In this document: positions 8,345 through 15,945 of the stretch, in pieces
How the letters are laid out: each line of letters begins with the position of its first letter
Position numbering within the stretch: position 1 is the first letter of the stretch
NCBI GenBank assembly: GCA_016934745.1
Contig: JAFGSF010000007.1
Location: forward strand, 1 to 64,000
Reading direction: 5' to 3'
Source of the DNA: Candidatus Aminicenantota bacterium
Lineage (GTDB): Bacteria > Acidobacteriota > Aminicenantia > UBA2199
Length of the DNA: 64,000 nucleotides
The notes under the pieces: generated by a model
The model's database searches: none
Seen by the model: the letters and a program-made list of their open reading frames with translations, nothing else
What the model was told of the DNA's origin: nothing
Translations under genes and position numbers: made by a program

Positions 8345-8548
8345 ATGAGTTTGAAGGATTTTGATAAACTGGAAGAAAAAATCAGCCGGCTGGTGAATGC
8401 CTCGAAAATGATTAGAGAGGAAAACCAGAAATTGCGAAAGGAACTGCATGCGATCAAGCATGATGCTTCCCAGCGTGAGGGTGAAAAAAGCGAAATCAAA
8501 AAAAAGATCGCCGCCCTGATTGAACTGGTTGATTCGATTGAGGAATAA
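8345..8548 (+). CDS. Small coiled-coil protein (ZapB-like)
   Basis: A 67-residue protein that is almost entirely one charged heptad-repeat coiled coil (Leu/Ile every three to four residues from about 5 to 62). Preceded by AAGGAG about eight bases before the ATG. Its stop overlaps the zapA ATG by one base (TAATG). The size, coiled coil and partner gene recall the division protein ZapB, but sequence resemblance to the E. coli protein is only of the generic coiled-coil kind, so the role in Z-ring organisation is inferred from context. Confidence 0.7.
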   Translation: MSLKDFDKLEEKISRLVNASKMIREENQKLRKELHAIKHDASQREGEKSEIKKKIAALIELVDSIEE

Positions 8549-8853
8549 TGTCCAAGGAAATTGAAGTCCAAATCACCGGCAAGAAAATTGTTTTTCAACT
8601 GGCCGATGATATTGCCTTTGAAGAATTCACCCGCGTGGTCGAATACGTGGAAAATAAAATCAATAAAATTAAAAGCAGGATGACCGAGCTGGATCCGCAG
8701 AAACTGGCCTTGTTAACTTCGATAAACATTGCCCAAGATTTGTTTTTTTTGAAAAAAGAAAACGAAAAGCTTGTGCAGATACTTGGCAGGATAGATAAAT
8801 TATTAGCGCCTGAAAAAGAGGATGGAAAGTTAACCGTCAGTTTGTCATCCTGA
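8548..8853 (+). CDS. zapA: Cell division protein ZapA
   Basis: A 101-residue ZapA: an N-terminal beta-alpha domain starting with a Glu-Val-x-Ile-x-Gly-Lys pattern and a hydrophobic strand, then the long helix with Leu-Ala-Leu-Leu-Thr-Ser-Ile-Asn-Ile-Ala near residue 50 and a C-terminal coiled coil. ZapA binds and bundles FtsZ at the division site. It is coupled to the upstream coiled-coil gene by TAATG and is followed 14 bases later by rny. The pheT-zapA-rny neighbourhood is common in several phyla. Confidence 0.85.
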   Translation: MSKEIEVQITGKKIVFQLADDIAFEEFTRVVEYVENKINKIKSRMTELDPQKLALLTSINIAQDLFFLKKENEKLVQILGRIDKLLAPEKEDGKLTVSLSS

Positions 8854-8867
8854 AAAGGAGAAAGACA

Positions 8868-10424
8868 ATGTTCTATGGTATTGTTTTTGGCATACTCGGG
8901 ATTTTACTTGGCGGCGTTGCGGTGTTTTTATTAAAAAAGCAGATATTCGCCGGTGAATACAGAAAAATTGAAGCCCTGAAAATCCAGCTGGAAACTCGAA
9001 ACCAGGAAGAAATGGCGCGCTCCAAAAAGCAAACCATGCTGGAAATGAAGGAAGAGTTCGCCGACTGGAAAAACGAGTACAACCGCAAGCATAATGAAAA
9101 CATTAACCGGCTGAATGTCATGGAAAAACGCTTGATCCAGAAAGAAGAAAACCTGGACAAGCGCTACAGCAATCTGGACAACAAGGAAAAAGAACTCAAG
9201 AAAAAGGAGCGCGAACTGGACCTCCAGGAAGAGGAAACCGCCGTATTGAAAAACAAGGTGAACAAACTTTACGAGGAACAGCGGCTGAAACTCGAGCAGA
9301 TCTCTGGTTTGACCGTTCAGGAAGCAAAGGAATTGATCATCAAGCGCTACGAAGGCGAAGCCAGACTCGAGTCGGCGCAAAAATTAAAACAGATCGATGA
9401 GGAATTGAAAAGCAAGAGCCAGCAAATGGCCAAGGATGTGATTTCCAACGCCGTGCAGCGCATTGCTTCCGAACATGTGGTGTCTTCTTCGGTAACGGTC
9501 ATTGACTTGCCTTCGGATGAAATGAAGGGCCGGATCATCGGCAGGGAGGGAAGGAATATCCGGGCCTTGGAAACAGCCACCGGCGTCGATTTTATCGTTG
9601 ATGACACACCGGAAGCGATCCTGGTTTCCTCCTTCGACCCCATCCGGCGCGAGATTGCCAAGCAAACCATTGAAACATTGATTGCCGACGGCCGCATCCA
9701 TCCGGCGCGTATCGAGGAGATCGTCGAACGCATCAAGGGTAATTTTGACAACTACCTGCGTCGCGAGGGTGAACACGCCGTGGTGGAATTGGGTCTGAAG
9801 GATATCAGCCCGGAGCTCTATTTCTATCTCGGAAAACTCAAATTCCGTTCTTCATTCGGACAGAATGTCCTCGAACATTCCAAGGACGTGGCCATGATCG
9901 CCGCCATGCTGGCGCGAGAAATTGGAGCCAATGTGAATATTTGCAAGCGCGCCGGCCTCCTGCATGATATCGGCAAATCCATCGACCGGGAAACCGAAGG
10001 CACGCACACGTCATTGTCCGTGGAGTTGACGCGGAAGTACGGCGAATCGGCCGCAGTTCAGGACGCGATTGCTTCGCATCACATGGATGTCGAGTTTCAT
10101 TCCATCGAAGCGGTTCTCATTCAGGCCGCCGACAGTATCTCGGCCGCCCGCCCGGGCGCCAGAAGGGAAATTCTCGAAACTTACATCAAGCGCCTGGAAA
10201 AATTGGAAGAAGTGAGCAAGTCTTTTTCCGGGGTGACCAAGGCGTATGCGTTGCAGGCCGGACGTGAAATCAGGGTCATCGTCAATGCCAATGAACTGGA
10301 TGACAACCATACATTCCTGATTTGCAAGGATATCGCCAAAAAGATCCAGGATGAAATGGAATACCCCGGACAGATTAAGGTTTCCGTGATCCGCGAAGTC
10401 AGGGCGATCGAATATGCCAAGTAA
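8868..10424 (+). CDS. rny: Ribonuclease Y
   Basis: A 518-residue membrane-anchored endoribonuclease that starts mRNA decay. An N-terminal membrane segment (about 3-23) is followed by a long coiled coil (about 30-200), a KH RNA-binding domain (about 205-270) with its GxxG loop Gly-Arg-Glu-Gly at 225-228, and an HD metal-dependent phosphohydrolase domain with His366-Asp367 in the context Leu-Leu-His-Asp-Ile-Gly-Lys. Length and order are those of the family. GGAGAAAG stands before the ATG. It overlaps ymdB by 11 bases, as in the rny-ymdB pairs of Firmicutes. Confidence 0.96.
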   Translation: MFYGIVFGILGILLGGVAVFLLKKQIFAGEYRKIEALKIQLETRNQEEMARSKKQTMLEMKEEFADWKNEYNRKHNENINRLNVMEKRLIQKEENLDKRYSNLDNKEKELKKKERELDLQEEETAVLKNKVNKLYEEQRLKLEQISGLTVQEAKELIIKRYEGEARLESAQKLKQIDEELKSKSQQMAKDVISNAVQRIASEHVVSSSVTVIDLPSDEMKGRIIGREGRNIRALETATGVDFIVDDTPEAILVSSFDPIRREIAKQTIETLIADGRIHPARIEEIVERIKGNFDNYLRREGEHAVVELGLKDISPELYFYLGKLKFRSSFGQNVLEHSKDVAMIAAMLAREIGANVNICKRAGLLHDIGKSIDRETEGTHTSLSVELTRKYGESAAVQDAIASHHMDVEFHSIEAVLIQAADSISAARPGARREILETYIKRLEKLEEVSKSFSGVTKAYALQAGREIRVIVNANELDDNHTFLICKDIAKKIQDEMEYPGQIKVSVIREVRAIEYAK

Positions 10425-11229
10425 GGCTGTGCGGCTGATCCTGATCGGGGATGTTGTCGGTCGCGGCGGCCGTAAATTCGTCCGCGCCGTTTTACCCCTG
10501 ATCAAAGCCAAGTTCAATCCGGATGTGGTGATCGCCAACGGCGAAAATTCAGCCGGCGGCCTGGGCATCATCCGGCGTACGGCCGATGAATTATTTGAGG
10601 CCGGTGTTAATATTCTGACCGGGGGCAACCATATTTGGGATAAAAAAGAAGCCCTGGAACTGTTGAAAACGGAGCAGCGCATTCTCAAGCCCATGAATTA
10701 CCATGTCTCGACCCCGGGCAACGGCTCCATGGTTTTCCAAACAACGGCCGGCCATCCGGTCTTGATCATCAGCCTGCAAGGGCGGGTGTTCATGGAACCG
10801 TCCGTGGACAATCCCTTTACGGCCATTGATGGTTTTTTAAGGAACAACAAATTGCCCGTGGTGTTGGTGGATTTTCACGCCGAGGCCACGGCTGAAAAGC
10901 AGGCCATGGGATTTTTTCTGGACGGGCGGGTGAGCGCCCTGCTGGGAACGCATACCCACGTGCCGACTGCGGATCAGCGTATCCTCGAGCATGGAACGGC
11001 GTACCAGACCGATATCGGCATGACCGGTTCCCTGGATTCTGTCATCGGCATGACGCGCGAACCCATTATCAGCAAGTTCTATGACGGCATTCACCGGAAG
11101 TTCGAGGTGGCCAAGGACAACCAGATCCTCGATATGACCCTGGTCGATGTCGATCCCAAGAGCGGCCGGGCCCTGCATATTGAAGCCTGCCGCTATTACG
11201 AAGCGACCTATGGTCAGCAGCTTGCCTGA
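10414..11229 (+). CDS. ymdB: YmdB-family metallophosphodiesterase
   Basis: A 271-residue calcineurin-like phosphoesterase of the YmdB/TIGR00282 type. Metal-binding motifs are visible: Ile-Gly-Asp-Val-Val-Gly near 10, Asn-Gly-Glu-Asn near 42, Gly-Gly-Asn-His near 70, Asp-Phe-His-Ala near 152 and Gly-Thr-His-Thr-His near 178. Bacillus YmdB hydrolyses 2',3'-cyclic nucleotides and affects biofilm and sporulation genes; the role here is unknown. It overlaps rny by 11 bases and xseA by 20 bases. Confidence 0.9.
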   Translation: MPSKAVRLILIGDVVGRGGRKFVRAVLPLIKAKFNPDVVIANGENSAGGLGIIRRTADELFEAGVNILTGGNHIWDKKEALELLKTEQRILKPMNYHVSTPGNGSMVFQTTAGHPVLIISLQGRVFMEPSVDNPFTAIDGFLRNNKLPVVLVDFHAEATAEKQAMGFFLDGRVSALLGTHTHVPTADQRILEHGTAYQTDIGMTGSLDSVIGMTREPIISKFYDGIHRKFEVAKDNQILDMTLVDVDPKSGRALHIEACRYYEATYGQQLA

Positions 11230-12562
11230 AGAAAAGATCTTCAAAGTATCGGAACTGACCCAGCTGGTCAAGCTGACGTTGGAGAACCAGTTCGCCAGTA
11301 TCCAGGTGCTGGGCGAAGCGTCGGGTGTGGTCCTGGCCAGCTCCGGCCACCTGTATTTCACCTTGAAAGACAGCGCCGGGGCCATGAAAGTGGTCATGTT
11401 CCGCGGTAGCCTGCTGAAGAGCACGCTGGGCAAGCTGGAAAACGGCCAGCAGATCATTGTCAGGGGTGTGCTCTCCGTTTACCCGGCCCGCGGCGAAATG
11501 CAGATCATCGCCCACGACATGCGCTTGCAGGGCATCGGCGATATTTTTGCCGCTCTGGAAAAGCTTAAAAAAGCTTACCAGGAAAAAGGCTATTTTGATC
11601 CGCAAAGAAAAAAAAAGCTGGTTTTACTGCCTGAACGCATCGGTGTAGTCACGTCCCCGACCGGGGCTGCCGTACGCGATATCGTCCGCATTTTGCGGCG
11701 TCGCTTCCCGGGTATCGAGATTGTCATTTATCCAGCCAAGGTGCAGGGTGAAGGCGCGGCCATGGAAATCGCCGCCGGCATTGAATATTTCAATGACGTT
11801 GACCCTGACGAAAAGGTGGATGTCCTGATCGTGGGTCGGGGCGGTGGCAGCTACGAGGACTTGTGGGCCTTCAACGAAGCACCGGTGGTCGAGGCCATTT
11901 ATCACAGTCGCATCCCGGTGATCTCTGCGGTTGGTCATGAAACCGATTTCACCATCGCCGATTTTGTCGCTGATCTTCGTGCGGCCACGCCTTCGGCTGC
12001 CGCCGAACTGGTGGTTGGCAAAAAGGATGAGTTTCTGCGCCAAATTGATTATCTCAGCCAAGCCTGCCTGCGCCGTATGGAAAAGCAACTGCATGATAAA
12101 AGATCGGCATGGATCCATGGGATTCTGGATTCAGCCCTGGCCGATTTTCCCGGCCGGCTGCTGGAAAAAGCCCAGCGCCTTGACAGTGATGAATTTGCCC
12201 TGAACCGGATGTTTGCGCAGCTGCGAACGGATAAACTCGCCCGCATGAACCGTGCGGTCCAGCGTTTTGCCGCTTGTGACCTGGGAGCGTTGCTAAAAAA
12301 CAAGGGCCTGCTGGTCGAGAACCTGCGCATGCAAATCGGGTCGCACTGCTCGGAACGGCTGCAGTCGCTCCGGGAAAGAATCCGCCTGCTGGCTGGAAAA
12401 CTGGTCGCTCTGAATCCTGAAAGTATTCTTGCTAAAGGTTATTCCATAACCAGCGACAGCCGCCGCCAGGTAATCAAAGACGCGGCGCGATTGGCCGCTG
12501 GTGAGGATATCCGCATCCGTTTTGCCCGCGGTCAGGTCGCGGCCAAAGTGATCAAGGAGTAA
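11210..12562 (+). CDS. xseA: Exodeoxyribonuclease VII large subunit
   Basis: A 450-residue large subunit. The N-terminal OB-fold domain (about 10-110) is followed by the catalytic domain with the conserved Thr-Ser-Pro-Thr-Gly-Ala near 147, Gly-Arg-Gly-Gly-Gly-Ser near 215 and Gly-His-Glu-Thr-Asp near 245, then a long coiled-coil region and a C-terminal strand domain. With XseB it degrades single-stranded DNA. I chose ATG 11210, which gives a normal N-terminus (Lys-Val-Ser-Glu-Leu at about 10) and overlaps ymdB by 20 bases. An ATG at 11147 in the same frame would add 21 unrelated residues. Confidence 0.93.
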   Translation: MVSSLPEEKIFKVSELTQLVKLTLENQFASIQVLGEASGVVLASSGHLYFTLKDSAGAMKVVMFRGSLLKSTLGKLENGQQIIVRGVLSVYPARGEMQIIAHDMRLQGIGDIFAALEKLKKAYQEKGYFDPQRKKKLVLLPERIGVVTSPTGAAVRDIVRILRRRFPGIEIVIYPAKVQGEGAAMEIAAGIEYFNDVDPDEKVDVLIVGRGGGSYEDLWAFNEAPVVEAIYHSRIPVISAVGHETDFTIADFVADLRAATPSAAAELVVGKKDEFLRQIDYLSQACLRRMEKQLHDKRSAWIHGILDSALADFPGRLLEKAQRLDSDEFALNRMFAQLRTDKLARMNRAVQRFAACDLGALLKNKGLLVENLRMQIGSHCSERLQSLRERIRLLAGKLVALNPESILAKGYSITSDSRRQVIKDAARLAAGEDIRIRFARGQVAAKVIKE

Positions 12563-12565
12563 ACC

Positions 12566-12805
12566 ATGAAAAAAGAAACACTTGATTTTGAAGAGTCGCT
12601 TAAAAAACTTGAAGACATTGTGCAAAAACTGGAAAATCCCGATGTCCCGCTTCAGGAAGGCTTTGCCCTTTATGAAGACGGCATGAGACTCAGCAGCCAG
12701 ATGAAAAAGGAACTCAATGAAATTGAAAAGAAAGTGAAGATACTGCAAAAAAACGCCAAAGGGGAGATGCAAGAGACCGATTTTGAAGAAGCCGACAATG
12801 AATGA
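12566..12805 (+). CDS. xseB: Exodeoxyribonuclease VII small subunit
   Basis: A 79-residue XseB with the family start Phe-Glu-Glu-Ser-Leu-Lys-Lys-Leu-Glu and the later Gly-Phe-Ala-Leu-Tyr-Glu-x-Gly motif. Two antiparallel helices bind the coiled coil of XseA. It follows xseA by three bases and overlaps the ispA start. Confidence 0.93.
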   Translation: MKKETLDFEESLKKLEDIVQKLENPDVPLQEGFALYEDGMRLSSQMKKELNEIEKKVKILQKNAKGEMQETDFEEADNE

Positions 12806-13652
12806 TTATCTGCCGCGTGTGACTGCTGCCATCAACCGGGAAATCCTCGTTGGCATCGATCCGCGCCAGGGTACTCTGCAGGCGGCCATGCACTACGCAC
12901 TGGCGATTCCAGGCAAGCGCCTGCGGCCGCTTCTATTTATGGCTCTCCTGGACGCCTACCATCAGGATGCTGAAAAATTCATCGGCCTGGCTTCAGCCCT
13001 GGAGATCATTCATACTTATTCCTTGATCCATGATGACCTGCCGGTGATGGATAATGATGATGTGCGCCGTGGTTTGCCGACCGTTCATAAAAAATTCGAC
13101 GAAGCCATTGCGCTGCTGGCCGGAGATACCTTACTGACTTTTGCCTTTGAAAAAATAGCCGTCGCGCCCTTAGCGGGGGAAAAAATTGCAGCCATCATGA
13201 CGATCATCACCCGCTGCATCGGCAAGGACGGCATGGCCCAGGGACAGGCTTTGGACCTGGAGTTCCATGGCGATGCGCATTCGATCGAAACCATCCATCG
13301 CCTGAAAACGGCCGAGTTGATCAAGGGTTCCCTGCTGGCCGCTGCACAGGTGGCCGATTTGAATGACTCACAGCAGGCCCTGTTGGCCAGGGCCGGGATG
13401 GCGCTGGGCATGGGTTTTCAACTTGCTGATGATGTGCTGGATATCACCGGTGATGAAAAGATGGTCGGCAAAAAACTGCACAAGGATAAGGCCAACCAGA
13501 GCCCGAACGCTGTACTATATTTGGGACTGCCGGCTGTGAAAGCCAAAATCGATCATTACTACCGGGAGACGCTGAATCTGATCGGCGCATTGAAAATTGA
13601 TTTTCCTCCCTTCCTCATCCTTTTGGAAAATATGCTGTTCCGGAGCCAATAA
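12798..13652 (+). CDS. ispA: Polyprenyl diphosphate synthase (farnesyl/geranylgeranyl type)
   Basis: A 284-residue trans-prenyl chain elongation enzyme. The first aspartate-rich motif (Asp79-Asp80-x4-Asp85, bacterial FPP/GGPP form) and the second (Asp211-Asp212-x2-Asp215) are intact, as is the early Gly-Lys-Arg-Leu-Arg-Pro that binds isopentenyl diphosphate. It condenses IPP with allylic diphosphates; chain length cannot be fixed from motifs alone. ATG 12798 overlaps the xseB stop. The gene is coupled to dxs (TAATG), so the first enzyme of the MEP pathway and a prenyl elongase are expressed together, as in E. coli (xseB-ispA-dxs). Confidence 0.92.
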   Translation: MNDYLPRVTAAINREILVGIDPRQGTLQAAMHYALAIPGKRLRPLLFMALLDAYHQDAEKFIGLASALEIIHTYSLIHDDLPVMDNDDVRRGLPTVHKKFDEAIALLAGDTLLTFAFEKIAVAPLAGEKIAAIMTIITRCIGKDGMAQGQALDLEFHGDAHSIETIHRLKTAELIKGSLLAAAQVADLNDSQQALLARAGMALGMGFQLADDVLDITGDEKMVGKKLHKDKANQSPNAVLYLGLPAVKAKIDHYYRETLNLIGALKIDFPPFLILLENMLFRSQ

Positions 13653-15529
13653 TGTCCTTGCTAGAAAAAATCGATTTGCCGGCCGATGTCAAAAAACTGA
13701 GCCTGGAAGAATTATCACAGTGTTCCGCAGAGATCACCGATTTGCTCATCCAGGTTGTTTCGCGCAACGGCGGGCATTTGTCCTCCAACCTAGGGGTGGT
13801 TGATCTGACCCTGGCCCTGCATCGTGTTTTCAATGCCCCGACCGATAAGATTATCTGGGATATCGGCCATCAGTGCTATACCCATAAAATTGTCACCGGA
13901 CGTCGCGAGCGGATTTTCTCCATTCGAAAAAAAGACGGTTTGCTGGGTTTCCCCGACAACGTCGAAAGCGAATATGACGTGTTGAACGCGGGGCATGCTT
14001 CAACGTCGCTCGGCTTTGCTTCCGGGCTGGCCATTGCCCGTGACCGCCGCCAGGATGATTTTCACATCGTCGCCGTCATCGGTGATGGCGCCCTGACCGG
14101 GGGCGTGGCGCTGGAAGCCCTGAACCATATCGGGCAGGTCAAACAAAGGCTGATCATCATTCTCAACGACAACAAGATGTCGATTTCCCCCAACGTCGGC
14201 GGTATTTCCCGGCATTTGAATTATCTGGTTTCAGGGCGGCCTTACATCCGCATGAAGGAAGTGATCCAGAATATTCTGAAATCGATTCCCACTGTGGGCA
14301 AGTCGATGTATGAAGTGGCCAAGAAAGTTGAAATCCTGATGCGCACCATGATCGTGCCTGGATCGCTCTTTGATGAATTGGGCATCAAATACATCGGACC
14401 GGTCAACGGCCATGATTTTCCCGAAATGCTCAAGGAATTCGAGGCGGCCAAGAAGCACGACTTCCCGGTGCTGCTGCACGTGGTGACCAGCAAGGGCAAG
14501 GGCTATGTGCCGGCAGCCAATAATCCCAGTTCATATCATTCTTCGGCACCGTTCAATATAGAAGACGGCAAATTTATCGGGGGCGCAAAAAGCCCGTCCT
14601 ACTCGGAAATTTTCGGGCGCACAGTATTGAAGCTGGTCGAAGCTGATCGGACGATCGTGGCCTTGACCGCGGCCATGCCCGAGGGCACGGGACTGGAAGC
14701 GGTGCAGAAAGAATTCCCGGATAATTTTTTCGATGTCGGCATTGCCGAACAATACATGTTTGATTTTGCCGGCGGCCTGGCCATGGGCGGTTTGAAGCCG
14801 GTCATGGGGGTATATTCGACCTTCATGCAGCGGGCCGTGGACCAGATCATCCATGATATATCCCTGATGCGCATCCCGGTCCTGATCGGCCTGGACCGGG
14901 CCGGATTGGTAGGCGGTGACGGTCCGACCCACCAGGGGCTCTATGACATCGCCCTGCTGCATCCGGTACCGGATATCGTGCTCATGGCGCCGAAAGATGA
15001 GAATGAACTCCAGCACATGGTCTTCACCGGCAGCCGCATGGCCAAGCCTGTTTTTATCCGCTATCCCAAAGAGCCGGGACAGGGCGGGCCGTTGGATCGG
15101 GAGTTGCTTGAAATTCCCGAGGGCAAGGCGGAAGTGCTGCGCCGCGGCAACCATGTCCTGATCCTGGCCGTGGGCCCGCTGGTGTATCGCGCCATGGAAG
15201 CGGCCCTACGACTGTCCGGCCTGGATGGCATTGAGGCAACCGTTGTCAACGTTCGTTATATCAAGCCCCTGGACCGAAAGTTGATTTTTTCTCTGGCTGC
15301 CAAGATCGCCAAGATCGTCACGGTCGAGGATGGAACGGCCTGCGGCGGTTTCGCATCGATCATCCACAGGGAATTCTTGGCCGCGGGACCCAACCGCCAT
15401 GAATTTCTCACCCTGGCTGTGGGCGAAGGGGTTGTGCCGCTGGCTTCCCGGGAAGAACTCCTGGAGCACTTCGCCTTGAACGCTGCCGGCCTCTACCGCC
15501 AGGTACGCGCCTTCGTAAAAGGTAAATAG
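13652..15529 (+). CDS. dxs: 1-deoxy-D-xylulose-5-phosphate synthase
   Basis: A 625-residue thiamine-diphosphate enzyme that joins pyruvate and glyceraldehyde 3-phosphate, the entry step of MEP isoprenoid synthesis. Visible are Gly-His-Gln-Cys-Tyr-Thr-His-Lys near 70, the TPP motif Gly-Asp-Gly-Ala-Leu-Thr-Gly-Gly near 147 ending in Asn-His, the central Asp-Val-Gly-Ile-Ala-Glu-Gln near 362 and the transketolase C-terminal domain. Full length. Starts inside the ispA stop (TAATG). A hairpin lies directly after the stop. Confidence 0.95.
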   Translation: MSLLEKIDLPADVKKLSLEELSQCSAEITDLLIQVVSRNGGHLSSNLGVVDLTLALHRVFNAPTDKIIWDIGHQCYTHKIVTGRRERIFSIRKKDGLLGFPDNVESEYDVLNAGHASTSLGFASGLAIARDRRQDDFHIVAVIGDGALTGGVALEALNHIGQVKQRLIIILNDNKMSISPNVGGISRHLNYLVSGRPYIRMKEVIQNILKSIPTVGKSMYEVAKKVEILMRTMIVPGSLFDELGIKYIGPVNGHDFPEMLKEFEAAKKHDFPVLLHVVTSKGKGYVPAANNPSSYHSSAPFNIEDGKFIGGAKSPSYSEIFGRTVLKLVEADRTIVALTAAMPEGTGLEAVQKEFPDNFFDVGIAEQYMFDFAGGLAMGGLKPVMGVYSTFMQRAVDQIIHDISLMRIPVLIGLDRAGLVGGDGPTHQGLYDIALLHPVPDIVLMAPKDENELQHMVFTGSRMAKPVFIRYPKEPGQGGPLDRELLEIPEGKAEVLRRGNHVLILAVGPLVYRAMEAALRLSGLDGIEATVVNVRYIKPLDRKLIFSLAAKIAKIVTVEDGTACGGFASIIHREFLAAGPNRHEFLTLAVGEGVVPLASREELLEHFALNAAGLYRQVRAFVKGK

Positions 15530-15553
15530 GCAGGGATTTGAAACCCACCCTGC
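15530..15553 (+). terminator. Hairpin after dxs (weak terminator candidate)
   Basis: GCAGGG at 15530-15535 pairs with CCCTGC at 15548-15553 around a 12-base loop, immediately after the dxs stop. No run of T follows, so intrinsic termination is doubtful. It does separate the ispA-dxs unit from the next promoter. Confidence 0.3.
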
Positions 15554-15574
15554 AAGATCGTTTGGAATGCAATC

Positions 15575-15603
15575 TTGACAGTGAATAATATTTTCTTTAT
15601 GAT
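15575..15603 (+). promoter_or_regulatory. Strong sigma70-like promoter for a probable leaderless mRNA
   Basis: TTGACA at 15575-15580, 17-base spacer, TATGAT at 15598-15603. Only six bases separate the -10 box from the ATG at 15610, and there is no ribosome binding site. The expected transcription start falls on or next to the A of the start codon. Confidence 0.75.
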
Positions 15604-15609
15604 AAACAC

Positions 15610-15942
15610 ATGAACGTGGGATACAACACCGACATCAAGTACCGCAATGAAGTTTTCCATATTCAAACCGAGGATAAAGGACAGGGCAATCCCCTGATCG
15701 AAACCCTGGTTTACCTGCACGGCGAAATATTGCTTTCGCGCCGCGTCTCCTACGCCCATTTGCTGGGGGCAACAGAAAAAAACAAAACGGTGAAGAACCT
15801 GATGAAAACCCAGCATGACCAGGTCTGCGCCGAATTGAAGGGGGGTAATTTTTCACACTTGCTGTCCATGGATACCCAGAGTGTCGAAGACACCACCCTG
15901 GACGAAATGGTGCTGGAATACCTGCAGAAGCAAAATCGCTGA
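15610..15942 (+). CDS. Conserved hypothetical protein, 110 residues
   Basis: I do not recognise a named domain. The protein has an N-terminal beta-rich half (Thr-Asp-Ile-Lys-Tyr then Phe-His-Ile-Gln-Thr-Glu-Asp at about 17-23) and a helical C-terminal half. Short proteins with a similar Val-Tyr-His-Val-Gln-Thr-Glu-Asp pattern occur in Acidobacteria and Deltaproteobacteria as hypotheticals, from memory. No signal peptide or membrane segment. It has its own very strong promoter with the -10 box six bases before the ATG, so it is probably translated from a leaderless mRNA. polA begins three bases after its stop and may share the transcript. Confidence 0.8.
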   Translation: MNVGYNTDIKYRNEVFHIQTEDKGQGNPLIETLVYLHGEILLSRRVSYAHLLGATEKNKTVKNLMKTQHDQVCAELKGGNFSHLLSMDTQSVEDTTLDEMVLEYLQKQNR

Positions 15943-15945
15943 GTC

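Noticed and set aside
8854..8867. 6S RNA gene often found next to zapA
   Set aside because: Only 14 bases separate zapA and rny.
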